From the NCBI RefSeq assembly GCF_007859755.1, contig NZ_SJPF01000003.1:558001-622000 (forward strand): DNA of 64,000 nucleotides. The letters run 5' to 3'. Numbering within the stretch: position 1 is the stretch's first letter; the number at the start of each line of letters is the position of its first letter. A program made the translations under genes and the position numbers. Source of the stretch: Blastopirellula retiformator. Lineage in GTDB: Bacteria; Planctomycetota; Planctomycetia; Pirellulales; Pirellulaceae. Shown here piece by piece: positions 34,382 to 43,458 of this stretch. The notes beneath the pieces are model-generated. The model saw only the letters and a list, made by a program, of their open reading frames with translations. It searched no databases and was not told the DNA's origin.

Positions 34382-36595
34382 ATGAATTTGGAACGGACTG
34401 AACTGCAAACCGACACGGATATGAAGGCTTCGGAGGAATTGAGCCTCCGCAAGACGCGTCCCCCCCGGGAAATCCCCGGGTACTCGATCGAGCGATTTCT
34501 CGGATCGGGGGCCTACGGTGAGGTCTGGTTCGCCATCGCCGCCAACACCGGACGACAGGTCGCGATCAAATTTTACAATCATCGGGCGTCGCTGGAGGAC
34601 AGTTTGATCGCCCGAGAGGTCGAAAAGCTCGTTTTTCTTTCGGCTGATCGCTACGTGGTGCAGTTGCTGGACGTCGGTTGGGATTCGGATCCGCCCTACT
34701 ACATCATGGAGTATGTCGAAAGCGGCTCGCTGGAAGACCTGCTCAAACGCAATGGCCCGTTGCCGCCTGATCGCGCGGTCGAGATCTTCCAGGATATCGT
34801 CGTCGGTTTGCTGCATGCCCATGCGAAGGGGATTTTGCACTGTGATTTGAAGCCCGCCAACATCTTGCTCGATCAGGATGGCAAGGCCCGGCTGGCCGAC
34901 TTCGGCCAATCGCGACTTTCGCACGAACAGAAGCCGGCTCTCGGGACCTTGTTTTATATGGCGCCAGAGCAAGCCGAGCTGAACGCCGTACCGGACGTCA
35001 GCTGGGACGTTTACGCGCTTGGCTCGATCTTGTTCACGATGTTGACCGGCAATCCGCCGTTTCGCAGCGCTAACGCGATCGGGCAGATTGACTCCGCCGC
35101 CAGTCTGACGGCCCGGCTCGATCGCTATCGCCAATGTATTGAGCAGGCCGAAATGCCGGTCGCCCATCGGGACGTGCCAGGCGTCGATCGCGAGTTGATC
35201 GACATTATCGACCAGCAACTGGCGGTTGACCGCAAGCGACGCTTTGCCAACGTTCAGGCGGTGCTGGATGCGCTGCAGGCGCGACAACGGAACCGCGATC
35301 GCCGCGCCTTGGTCTGGTTGGGCATGATTGCGCCCGCCGTCTTGCTGGCGATCATGCTGGGGTTTGGCTTTTGGGGGTATTCACAGGCGGTTGGCGATTC
35401 GGCGAAGGCGCTCGCCTCGAAGAGCTGGGTCAGTAATCAATTTGCGGCAGAGCTGGCCGCCACCAATGTAGCCCATGATATCGAATCGCTGTTTGACGAT
35501 GCTGAGCGTTTCGCCGACCGACCGGACGTGCTCGCCACGCTCCAGGCGACCTTGGAAAACGCCGAGCTAAAAGATCTGCTGAAGCAGCTACGCGACCCGA
35601 ACTTGGATATGGCGCGACGGGCCGAACTGGTTCATCAGTTCCAAGAGCATCCCGCCCGCGAGTCGCTGCAGGACTTGGTGATCCAGCGCTGGGCGGAAGG
35701 CAACGGACGTTACGCCAGCTGGTTCCTACTCGACAAATATGGATTTCACATCGCTTCGTCCGCCGGCAAGGCGGTCGATTCGCCGGTCGGCGGTTACTAC
35801 GGGTATCGCTCATATTTTCATGGCGGCGAAGAGGATTTCGACCATCCGGCGATTGATCCGCGCTATCATGCGTCAGTGCCGCCGCCGAATGGGATTTATC
35901 CGACGGCGACCGACGACTCGCATCTGTCGGCGGTCTTTTTAAGTACCGCCAGCAACACCTGGAAATGCGCAATTTCGGCGCCGATTCGGGTTGATGGGGA
36001 GACGATCGCGGTGGCGTCGTTGACGATCAATGTCGGCAATTTCCCTCGGTTTGAAGGTTCGCCCCAGCAGTTTGCGGTGCTGGTCGACGAGCGCCCAGGG
36101 CCGCAAGGCGGGATGATCTTGCAGCATCCTCTGTTTGATGAGTTGCTGCAGCACGAGAGCCGCCTGCCCGATCAGTTCTGCGAAGACTCGAACCTGCGCG
36201 TGCAGGTCGATGCGTTGGCCGACCAGGAAGTATACGACTACATCGACCCGTTATCGCATGATCCCGCCGGGGCTGAGTTGGCTGGTCCTTGGATCGCCGC
36301 GACTGAGTCCGTAAAGATCACGCCGGGCAACGAGACCGAGCCGCGCTCAACGGGGCTAGTCGTATTAGTGCAAGAAAAGCAGGATTCGGCGGTCGGACCG
36401 ATCCATTCGCTTGGTAAGAAGCTGGCGACGGCCGGCGTCAGCGCCATGGCGATCATCGCCGCGGTCGCCGGTTTGATGTGGGGAATTGTACTGCGGAGCG
36501 GGTCGCGAGGACGGAGCGGACGATTTCATGGAAGTGGCGCCAGTGCGACGCCGATCCATGATCAGGCGACGATTATCTTGCCAAAGAATCGTTGA
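34382..36595 (+). CDS. Ser/Thr protein kinase with extracytoplasmic Cache-like sensor
   Basis: 737 residues. The N-terminal kinase domain (about 33-290) is complete: glycine loop FLGSGAYGEV, ATP-binding Lys63 (VAIKF), catalytic loop HCDLKPANIL with Asp155, DFG at 173-175, and GTLFYMAPEQA. A first helix (about 309-334, LVWLGMIAPAVLLAIMLGFG) leads to a roughly 350-residue outside domain containing YGFHIASSAGKAV and GYYGYRSYFHGG, as in Cache sensors. A second helix lies near 695-715 (SAMAIIAAVAGLMWGIVL). So an outside ligand probably controls an inside kinase. Targets are unknown; no phosphatase is adjacent. Confidence 0.9.
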   Translation: MNLERTELQTDTDMKASEELSLRKTRPPREIPGYSIERFLGSGAYGEVWFAIAANTGRQVAIKFYNHRASLEDSLIAREVEKLVFLSADRYVVQLLDVGWDSDPPYYIMEYVESGSLEDLLKRNGPLPPDRAVEIFQDIVVGLLHAHAKGILHCDLKPANILLDQDGKARLADFGQSRLSHEQKPALGTLFYMAPEQAELNAVPDVSWDVYALGSILFTMLTGNPPFRSANAIGQIDSAASLTARLDRYRQCIEQAEMPVAHRDVPGVDRELIDIIDQQLAVDRKRRFANVQAVLDALQARQRNRDRRALVWLGMIAPAVLLAIMLGFGFWGYSQAVGDSAKALASKSWVSNQFAAELAATNVAHDIESLFDDAERFADRPDVLATLQATLENAELKDLLKQLRDPNLDMARRAELVHQFQEHPARESLQDLVIQRWAEGNGRYASWFLLDKYGFHIASSAGKAVDSPVGGYYGYRSYFHGGEEDFDHPAIDPRYHASVPPPNGIYPTATDDSHLSAVFLSTASNTWKCAISAPIRVDGETIAVASLTINVGNFPRFEGSPQQFAVLVDERPGPQGGMILQHPLFDELLQHESRLPDQFCEDSNLRVQVDALADQEVYDYIDPLSHDPAGAELAGPWIAATESVKITPGNETEPRSTGLVVLVQEKQDSAVGPIHSLGKKLATAGVSAMAIIAAVAGLMWGIVLRSGSRGRSGRFHGSGASATPIHDQATIILPKNR

Positions 36596-36780
36596 AGCCG
36601 TACGCACTTTGTCCAGGTTGACATTATTCCACGATTCTCGTAGTTTGAGAAATTCTCTACTAGGCTGCCGGGGATATCCTGTAATGGGAGGTCGCACCAA
36701 ACGGATTGCAGCGGCCCCGCCGGCGCTAGGCTAGCCTCGACCCAAATTCCACCATCGTTATAGTTTGGAAGGATAAAGTC

Positions 36781-37722
36781 ATGCCACGCGGCAAGTCTTA
36801 TGATAATGCTTGCGCCGCCATCGGCGATTCTCCGATGATTAAGATCAATCGCCTGGTGCCCGATGACCATGCGACCGTCTTTGCGAAGTGCGAGTTCTTC
36901 AATCCGCTGAACAGCGTTAAAGACCGCATTGGCTATGCGATGATCGCCGACGCTGAGCAGAGCGGCAAAATCAATCAGTACACCCACATCGTCGAGCCGA
37001 CCAGCGGCAACACCGGCATCGCGCTCGCCTTCGTTTGTGCCGCCAAAGGCTACAAGCTGACGCTGACCATGCCCGAGTCGATGTCGCTGGAGCGTCGCGC
37101 CCTGCTTCGCGCCATGGGCGCGAATCTGTTGCTAACGCCTGCTGCTGAAGGGATGAAGGGGGCGATCAACGCCGCCGCCGAAATGGTCGAGAAGGAATCG
37201 GGCGCCTGGATGCCTGGGCAGTTCGACAACCCGGCCAACCCAGCGATCCACGAAAAGACGACTGGTCCCGAAATCTGGGCCGACTCGAGTGAGAATATCG
37301 ACGCCATCGTCGCCGGCGTCGGAACCGGCGGAACGATCACCGGCGTCGCCCGCTTCATCAAGTCGAAGAACCCCGACTTCAAGGCGGTCGCCGTCGAACC
37401 GGCCAGCTCGCCGGTCATCAGCGGTGGCGGACCGGGCAAGCACCGCATTCAGGGGATCGGCGCAGGATTCGTGCCGAAGAACCTCGATACGTCGGTGCTG
37501 GACGAGGTGATCAAGGTCGATGATGAGGATGCGTTCGAATGGGGACGCCAGCTCGCCAAGCAGGAAGGGATCGTCGCTGGCATCAGTAGCGGCGCCACCA
37601 TGTGGGCCGCCGCGCAACTGGCCGCTCGTCCTGATATGAAGGGCAAACGGATCGCTGTGATCATGGCGAGCCTGGGAGAACGCTATATCTCGACGCCGCT
37701 GTTCGGCGGATTGGACGGCTAG
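36781..37722 (+). CDS. cysK: Cysteine synthase (O-acetylserine sulfhydrylase)
   Basis: 313 residues, with GGAAGGATAAAGTC before the ATG. It makes cysteine from O-acetylserine and sulfide using PLP. The PLP-binding lysine is in NPLNSVKDRIGYAM, the substrate loop PTSGNTGIALAF and the phosphate-binding GVGTGGTITG are present, and the C-terminal ISSGATMWAAAQLA is typical. The TAG stop lies in the CTAG target duplication of a MITE-A, which pushes the terminator 190 bp downstream. Confidence 0.97.
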   Translation: MPRGKSYDNACAAIGDSPMIKINRLVPDDHATVFAKCEFFNPLNSVKDRIGYAMIADAEQSGKINQYTHIVEPTSGNTGIALAFVCAAKGYKLTLTMPESMSLERRALLRAMGANLLLTPAAEGMKGAINAAAEMVEKESGAWMPGQFDNPANPAIHEKTTGPEIWADSSENIDAIVAGVGTGGTITGVARFIKSKNPDFKAVAVEPASSPVISGGGPGKHRIQGIGAGFVPKNLDTSVLDEVIKVDDEDAFEWGRQLAKQEGIVAGISSGATMWAAAQLAARPDMKGKRIAVIMASLGERYISTPLFGGLDG

Positions 37723-37871
37723 CTGCCTGTTGAAAAATCCCATCGTGGCATTTTTCAACCTCGCCAGGCTCAGAGCGTAGCTCTTCGCGGCTCGCAAAAT
37801 AACGACTTACGTCGCTATTTTGGGATAGCATCCCTGCGATCCAGCAGCCTGTTGAGAAAATCAACGGACTG
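37723..37871 (-). mobile_element. MITE-A copy 5, full length, at the cysK stop codon
   Basis: 149 bp, flanked by CTAG at 37719-37722 and 37872-37875. The left CTAG includes the cysK stop TAG. Confidence 0.92.
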
Positions 37872-37912
37872 CTAGGCCGCTTTCCCTGCCGTTATTCTAG
37901 AAAACTGCTCTC

Positions 37913-37939
37913 AGCCGCGATTTCGATCGCGGCTTTTTT
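37913..37939 (+). terminator. Intrinsic terminator, probably of cysK
   Basis: AGCCGCGAT-TTCG-ATCGCGGCT followed by TTTTT: a perfect 9-bp stem with a stable UUCG loop. Without the MITE-A it would be about 37 bp after the cysK stop. Confidence 0.85.
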
Positions 37940-38147
37940 CATAAATTTTGGCTGTGTCGGGGTCTGGTTGCGCGCCCGCCCACCACTGCCGAGTCTCGCC
38001 AATCGCCCCGTTTGGCCGCACGTGTCGCAATTTTAAGTCGTTTCTGTGTAATGGCTTACGGGTGAAATGTCTCGAATTTCCGCGCCGTGGCATGCCGCCT
38101 GCGTTAAGCCCTCATCAGGAAACGAATGATCGCTGGGAGGCAAAACG

Positions 38148-38285
38148 ATGATTCACAAATTGATGTTAATCGCATTGGGACTGACGCTGTTGGGCGTCAT
38201 CCCTGGTATCGGATCGATGCGAATTCCGTCAGGCATATTCGGACTGGTTTTGGCGCTGATGGTCGCAGCAATCCTGTTGTTCTAG
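38148..38285 (+). CDS. Small hydrophobic protein (45 aa)
   Basis: 45 residues, mostly membrane-spanning: MIHKLMLIALGLTLLGVIPG, IGSMRIPSGIFGL, then a second hydrophobic run to LLF. The ATG is preceded by a strong TGGGAGGCAAAACG. The stop TAG is made of the TA target copy and the first G of a MITE-B; before insertion it would have been TAA. It is the first gene of a small unit with the DUF4112 gene. No family is recognised. Confidence 0.65.
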   Translation: MIHKLMLIALGLTLLGVIPGIGSMRIPSGIFGLVLALMVAAILLF

Positions 38286-38441
38286 AGCGTTTTTCTGATA
38301 GCTGTAGCGTTTCTGGCGTTGGTGAGGCAAGCTGGTCAAGGCGACCGAAGCAGGCGAATCCTCAAGATTCGTCGATGCAGGTCAACGCCGACCAGCGCGG
38401 CCGCAACCAGCCACAACGATACAGATGGAGGAAAACCGCTC
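38285..38441 (+). mobile_element. MITE-B copy 2, full length (157 bp)
   Basis: Ends GAGCGTTTTTC and GAAAACCGCTC, flanked by TA (38283-38284 and 38442-38443). It contains the hairpin CGAATC-CTCAA-GATTCG. It separates a 45-codon gene from the ribosome site of the DUF4112 gene; without it the stop TAA would be followed directly by GGAAGG and the next ATG 14 bases on. Confidence 0.92.
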
Positions 38442-38460
38442 TAAGGAAGGCGATTCAATC

Positions 38461-39020
38461 ATGTCGGCGGAAACAAACAAGACAACGAAGTCACCGTCGT
38501 CGCGGATGCAACGCTTCGTCGATCTCATGGAGAACGCGGTTCGCATACCCGGCACGCGATGGCGCGTTGGCCTCGACGCGTTGTTGGGGCTTATTCCAGG
38601 AGTCGGCGATTTCGTCACCGCGAAGGCGGCTTTCGTTTTACTATGGGAAACGCGTCGTTTAGCAGTCCGTTGATTTTCTCGACGGATTGCGTGATCGCAT
38701 GGATGCGAGCCGCGAAGAGCTACGCTCTGAGCCTGGCGAGGTTGAAAAATGCCAAGATGGCATTTTTCAACAGGCAGTTAGGGATGCCGTTTCGCAAACG
38801 AGCGAAAATGGTCGGCTATGTTTTCTTTGACCTGTTGGTTGGCATCATTCCGTTCGTGGGCGACCTGTTCGACGCCGCCTACAAGTCGAACAATAAGATC
38901 TTGAAAATGTTGGAAGATCAGATTGCCGAACATGGCGACGCGACCGTGAACCCGGCGTCGCAAATGCGGGTTCCCAATTTCGTAAAGCAGGCATATTCCG
39001 CCCAGTCGCGACGCAAATAG
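38461..39020 (+). pseudogene. DUF4112 membrane protein gene split by MITE-A
   Basis: From ATG 38461 (GGAAGGCGATTCAATC upstream) the frame encodes the DUF4112 pattern: RIPGTRWRVGLDALLGLIPG and VGDFVTAKAAFVLLWETRRL, then it runs into the MITE and stops at 38673 after 70 residues. The second half, MPFRKRAKMVGYVFFDLLVG and IIPFVGDLFDAAYKSNNKIL, follows the MITE in another frame and ends at 39020. Removing the element plus one TTAG (119 bases) rejoins the frames exactly as WETRRL-GMPFRK and gives a normal 146-residue protein. As it stands, the gene product is truncated in its first membrane helix pair and probably inactive. Confidence 0.9.
38663..38777 (+). mobile_element. MITE-A copy 6, 115-bp variant, inside DUF4112 gene
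   Basis: Flanked by TTAG (38659-38662 and 38778-38781). It has both ends and the TGAAAAATGCCA-type hairpin but lacks the 34-bp segment with the 14-bp-arm hairpin. Confidence 0.92.
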
Positions 39021-39162
39021 CGGGAATTTCGCCAATGGCCATGTTGGTCGTCAATCGGCCGACAAGAGTCGGGCGAAATCGGCCGGTTTTCTCTTGATCT
39101 ATCCGTCTTGAAAGCCATTTTGACCCGGCCCTGTCGATGGGTTACCATCGGTCGGGGGTGAC

Positions 39163-42100
39163 GTGGCTAAATCGCCCCAAAGACGTTTCTTCTCTTCCGA
39201 TTTTGGGGCAACATACGTGCGCGGGTTCATCCTATCCCTGCTGCTATTCGGTTTGACGGTTCCCGCGGCTGCGCGCGAGTGGCATGCCCGCGAAGGGGGC
39301 TTCTCGGTCAAGGCCGAGCTGGTCGATGTCCGCGACGGCGCCGCCGTCTTGAAACGAGATGACACCGGGCAGGAGATCGCGGTTCCGCTCGCCAAGCTGA
39401 GCCTGGATGACGTCCGATTTGTGCATGCCGAACTCGACCGTCTGACCAAGGCGATCAACGGGGGAATGCCGGCCGACGGCGCAGCGACCGGAGGCGGGTT
39501 CTCGCCACCTCGAGCCCCCGGCAGCGCTCCGAGCGGTGGCGCCGGCGGTGCTCCCGCCGCTGGAGTTGTGGGCAACCCTGCCCCGGTCCCCGCAGCCGCG
39601 ATTCAAGAAGATCTGGGCAACTATCCCACCATGCCGCGGACCGACGCGCAAACGCCGCCGCTGGTACGCTCGGAGCAGTTTGAGTGGCAGGTAACCGTCG
39701 ACGCCAATCCCTACGAGTTTATGCTGCCGCCTGAGAAGACGGTCAAGTCGACCTCGCCGCAGAAAAGCTATTCACTCAAGCCGCAGTTCGCAGAACATCC
39801 GAGCCATTTCGTCTTTTTCGCCGAAGGCTCGAAAGACTTCTTCGCCTACCATTTGCCGACGCAAAAGCTGGTCGGCAAGCTCCACTTCGAATCTTCGCTG
39901 TATAAGAAGATCGCGTATAGCGCAGACGGGCACTACTTCGCCGCCGAGGTTCGTAACGATACGACGCGCAAGACGGGGGTCCAGGTCTGGTCCTTCGCCA
40001 CAGAACGTCTGGTGCGAACGATCACTCCCAGCAGCGACAGTTTTTATCTGACCGCGATCCGCTTTGCCGGGCCCGATCGGATTCTGATCGCCGAACCGAA
40101 CGACCATGCGATCCGTTGTTACGACATCGCCAGTGGTCGCATGATTAGTCAGATTCGCGTTGGCAGCTTCTTCCAAGAAGCTCAGCTGGCCGTCAGCCCT
40201 GGCGGCGCCTATGTCGCCGTCGCGACTTCGACCGACAAGATGGTGCACATTTACGACCTGCGGACCGGGGTTGAAGCGGGCCAGGTCGGCGGCAAGGCGC
40301 AGCTTCCCGGTTTCGCTTCGCCGCAACTGGTCAGCTTTTCCCCCGATGGCGAAGAGTTGCTGCTCTACTCCAATTCTGGAGGGGGCAAGCACTTGATCAC
40401 GTGGGACATGCGAACCGGCGAGAAAGGGGCCGAGTTGCAGTTCGACGAAGATCCTGGCCGTAAGGGGCCGGCGGGATTTTCTTATCATGATCGACCGATC
40501 GAATGGCGTCCCGATCGCAGCGGCTGGCTGATCGGCGGCTGGGTATTGGTGGAGCGGGGTTCGCCTGACATCGTCTGGATTGACGATACGCAGAAGTCGT
40601 CAAGCGACGTGGGCCAGCCGCGGCGGTTTGTCGACAACAATCGCCTGCTCGACTTCGCCAGCGACAGTGATCGCCGGATGACGATGGCCCTCACGGCGAT
40701 TTCTAACGACACCATCGCGTCCAACCGCGAGATGATCGCCAGCGGCGCGACCGCTTTTGACAATGGATTGCCGCCGCTCACGCCGATCGTCGATGACCGG
40801 ATTCAGGAGATCGTTACCGACATCCAATGGAAGTACCAGCCGGACGAGGCCCCAGCGGTTGCCGACGCGAGCCTACACGACGGCGCTCGAATCATCGCCA
40901 ACTTCGCCCAGCTGGGGCAGATGGTGATGGCCCGCACCGCCAATCGCGCCTTGATCGGACTTCGCGAACCCGACGGCAATCGCCGCCAACGCGGCCTGAC
41001 GACGATCGAAGAGCAATACTTTGACCTGGTCGATTTGCAGACCGGCAAGCCGCTGATGCGGACCACGCTGCCCTTTGCGACTCTTTTGAAGGCGGTCGAT
41101 CCGACCGGCAGTTGGGGCGCTTTTGCCGACAAGGCGAACCAAGACCGCATCGATTTGTTCGACTTGGCGACCGGCAAGCCGGCGGTCGCGTTTCGCCCGT
41201 TTCAGAACAGCGATGGCGAAATCGCGACAATGGCGTTCGGTTCCGACAAGTCGACGCTTTGGGTCTTGTCGAAAAAAGGAGAACTGACGCAATGGAAGCT
41301 GCCGGAGTGTCGCGTCGTCGCCCGGCGGATGTATGGCGCTTCGACTCGGTTGCAAGCGTCCCCCAGCGGCCATACGCTCTGCGTCGCTTCGCCGCAAAAG
41401 ATGGAATTGCTCGACGCCGACTCGGGGGCGATGCTCGGCACGCTGGCCAGTCCGGCGATCGAGAAGTTTACCGCCGCCGGCTACATGGCGTTCTCCGATG
41501 ACGGCCGCAAGTTGGCGATGGCCTGCTATGCCGGAACCGATGCCCAGCGCATCCTCGTGTGGGACTTGGTCGCCAACAATGTCGACAAATCGTTCCCATT
41601 TCCCTACAAGCCGCTGGCGATCTCGTGGGGAGACGATGACGTGCTCTTGGTCAAAGCGTTCTCGAGGCTGCCGGAGCTGACAGTCGCGGCGCACCTGGTG
41701 GCGGTCCATCTGCCGTCGGAACGGATTGGTTGGAATTACCTGTTGCCGTTTGGCGGCGTCGGCTATCGCGGTTCGGATGGACGGCAGTGGTACGTCTCTG
41801 GCGACGCGAACCAAACCGATTCAACGGTCCGTGCGGTTCGTCTGCCGCAGCCGCAAGACGCCGAGCTGATTAACGATCTGCAGCCGCTTGCTCCGCTTCT
41901 TTCCAGCGGCGATCGACTGGCGATTCGCGTCGACGCCGAGATCCCCACGATCAACATCGAGCGGAACGAATTGGCCAAAGAACTGCAGAGTTTGTATCTC
42001 GCCAAGGCGATCAAGGCGGGCTACAAACCAGACCCCAGCGCCGGGCATGTGCTAACGATCGAAGTGCGAGAGAAACTGACGGCAGAGACGCTACGGTTGC

Positions 42101-42453
42101 GCATCATCGGGCGGTTCTCCGTCGAATCGATCCAGAAGACCGAAGTATTCGCCACGCTGCGGATCGCCAATGGGGACGGCAAGCTGATCTGGGCCGATGA
42201 GATTCGGGAAAAAACCGAAGCCGATCTGGCCCGCAAAGGAATTCCGCCCGGCGTCGGCGTGTCGGAATTCTTCCGCTTGCAGCAGTGGCGCAACGTGCTG
42301 CAATGGATTGAAGATGCGAAAGTTCCGACGGCGATTTTCGACGCTAGTTCAATCACCGGCGCCGGCGTCTCGGTGATGACGGTCAACGGCGTCGAGGTGC
42401 GGACGAATTTGAACATCCCGGTGAATAATCAGCCGGGCGATCAGGCGATCTAG
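39163..42453 (+). CDS. SHD1-domain protein with large beta-propeller
   Basis: 1096 residues from GTG 39163 (GTCGGGGGTGAC ahead). A signal or anchor helix (FILSLLLFGLTVPAAA) is followed by an SHD1-like domain (REWHAREGGFSVKAELVDVR, LKRDDTGQEIAVPLAKLSLD), a Gly/Pro/Ala linker, and then about 700 residues of WD40-like repeats: KKIAYSADGHYFAAEVRND, QLAVSPGGAYVAVATS, VSFSPDGEELLLYSNSGG, YMAFSDDGRKLAMACYAG. The C-terminal 150 residues form another domain. This SHD1-plus-propeller layout is common in planctomycetes; function is unknown, probably a protein-binding scaffold outside the inner membrane. Confidence 0.85.
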   Translation: MAKSPQRRFFSSDFGATYVRGFILSLLLFGLTVPAAAREWHAREGGFSVKAELVDVRDGAAVLKRDDTGQEIAVPLAKLSLDDVRFVHAELDRLTKAINGGMPADGAATGGGFSPPRAPGSAPSGGAGGAPAAGVVGNPAPVPAAAIQEDLGNYPTMPRTDAQTPPLVRSEQFEWQVTVDANPYEFMLPPEKTVKSTSPQKSYSLKPQFAEHPSHFVFFAEGSKDFFAYHLPTQKLVGKLHFESSLYKKIAYSADGHYFAAEVRNDTTRKTGVQVWSFATERLVRTITPSSDSFYLTAIRFAGPDRILIAEPNDHAIRCYDIASGRMISQIRVGSFFQEAQLAVSPGGAYVAVATSTDKMVHIYDLRTGVEAGQVGGKAQLPGFASPQLVSFSPDGEELLLYSNSGGGKHLITWDMRTGEKGAELQFDEDPGRKGPAGFSYHDRPIEWRPDRSGWLIGGWVLVERGSPDIVWIDDTQKSSSDVGQPRRFVDNNRLLDFASDSDRRMTMALTAISNDTIASNREMIASGATAFDNGLPPLTPIVDDRIQEIVTDIQWKYQPDEAPAVADASLHDGARIIANFAQLGQMVMARTANRALIGLREPDGNRRQRGLTTIEEQYFDLVDLQTGKPLMRTTLPFATLLKAVDPTGSWGAFADKANQDRIDLFDLATGKPAVAFRPFQNSDGEIATMAFGSDKSTLWVLSKKGELTQWKLPECRVVARRMYGASTRLQASPSGHTLCVASPQKMELLDADSGAMLGTLASPAIEKFTAAGYMAFSDDGRKLAMACYAGTDAQRILVWDLVANNVDKSFPFPYKPLAISWGDDDVLLVKAFSRLPELTVAAHLVAVHLPSERIGWNYLLPFGGVGYRGSDGRQWYVSGDANQTDSTVRAVRLPQPQDAELINDLQPLAPLLSSGDRLAIRVDAEIPTINIERNELAKELQSLYLAKAIKAGYKPDPSAGHVLTIEVREKLTAETLRLRIIGRFSVESIQKTEVFATLRIANGDGKLIWADEIREKTEADLARKGIPPGVGVSEFFRLQQWRNVLQWIEDAKVPTAIFDASSITGAGVSVMTVNGVEVRTNLNIPVNNQPGDQAI

Positions 42454-42717
42454 TCTGGCACGCAGCACTGCGTGGCGATGCGGTCGAAGGAGTCGGGGCT
42501 TGTCCGTAGCAGACGAAGAGAGTCGTGAAGTTGCGCCTTCCTCCCCCATGGTGCGCGTCTACGTGCTGTTCGTTCGGCGCGTCGCGCAAATCGACGCGGC
42601 GCCACGCAGGTCTAAGTTTCAAGAGGCGAGGAATTTGTTTCCCACCCTCTCGTCAGCTTGGCGGACTAACCTACACTGGTAGAGACTTGCTCTGATTGCC
42701 GCGTACCGGTTTCCCAA

Positions 42718-43458
42718 ATGATTCAACTCTCCGCCGTCGCCAAGAGGTTCGCCGATCAGCAGGTGATCGCGCCGACCGATCTGACGATTGAGCGTGGGCA
42801 GTTCGTGTCGCTGGTTGGGCCGTCGGGTTGCGGCAAGTCGACCCTCTTACGGCTGATCGCCGGGCTCGAGTCGGTCTCCAGCGGCGATCTTACCATCGAC
42901 GAGCAACATCCCGGCAAGACGCAGACGGCGTTCGTCTTTCAAGATCCAACCCTGTTGCCGTGGCGTACCGCGCAGGCCAACATTCGCTTGCCGCTGGAAC
43001 TGCTGGGGTTGGCCGATGGCGAGCATTTGGCGAAGATCCCGTCGGCGATTCAGCTGGTTGGGCTACGTCAGGAAGATGCCGGCAAGCTTCCGCGGATGCT
43101 CTCGGGCGGGATGCGGATGCGGGTGTCGTTGGCTCGGGCCTTGGTGACCGATCCACAGGTCTTGCTATTGGACGAACCGTTTGCGGCGCTCGATGACATC
43201 TTGCGACAGCAACTCAACGAAGAGCTGCTCTCGATCTGGAAGCAGCGCCGCTGGACCGGCGTCTTTATCACGCACAACGTCGCCGAGGCGGTCTTCCTTA
43301 GCCAGCGGGTGTTGGTGATGTCGGCCCGGCCGGGGCGGATTGTTGCCGATGTGCCGATCAAGTTTGACGCTCCCCGCGACGCCGACCTGCGAGCTTCGGC
43401 CGAGTTCGCCGCTACCTGCGGCGCTATCTCGCATCACCTCCGCACAGGAGCGGCCTGA
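42718..43458 (+). CDS. ABC transporter ATP-binding protein (SsuB/TauB/NrtD type)
   Basis: 246 residues. Walker A GPSGCGKSTLLRLIAG, Q-loop FVFQDPTLLPWRTAQANI, signature LSGGMRMRVSLARAL, Walker B LLLDEPFAALDD and the H-loop FITHNVAEAVFLS are intact. The Q-loop wording is typical of nitrate/sulfonate/taurine importers. It overlaps the permease start by one base. A substrate-binding protein gene, normally next to these two, is absent. Confidence 0.93.
   Translation: MIQLSAVAKRFADQQVIAPTDLTIERGQFVSLVGPSGCGKSTLLRLIAGLESVSSGDLTIDEQHPGKTQTAFVFQDPTLLPWRTAQANIRLPLELLGLADGEHLAKIPSAIQLVGLRQEDAGKLPRMLSGGMRMRVSLARALVTDPQVLLLDEPFAALDDILRQQLNEELLSIWKQRRWTGVFITHNVAEAVFLSQRVLVMSARPGRIVADVPIKFDAPRDADLRASAEFAATCGAISHHLRTGAA

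Noticed and set aside
38559-38782. Frame that reads through MITE-A into the second half of DUF4112
   Set aside because: The start is in the wrong frame of the first half and the MITE part is non-coding; it reflects the insertion, not a real N-terminus.
42454-42717. Riboswitch ahead of the ABC importer
   Set aside because: No recognisable thiamine, cobalamin or other conserved aptamer core could be made out by eye.
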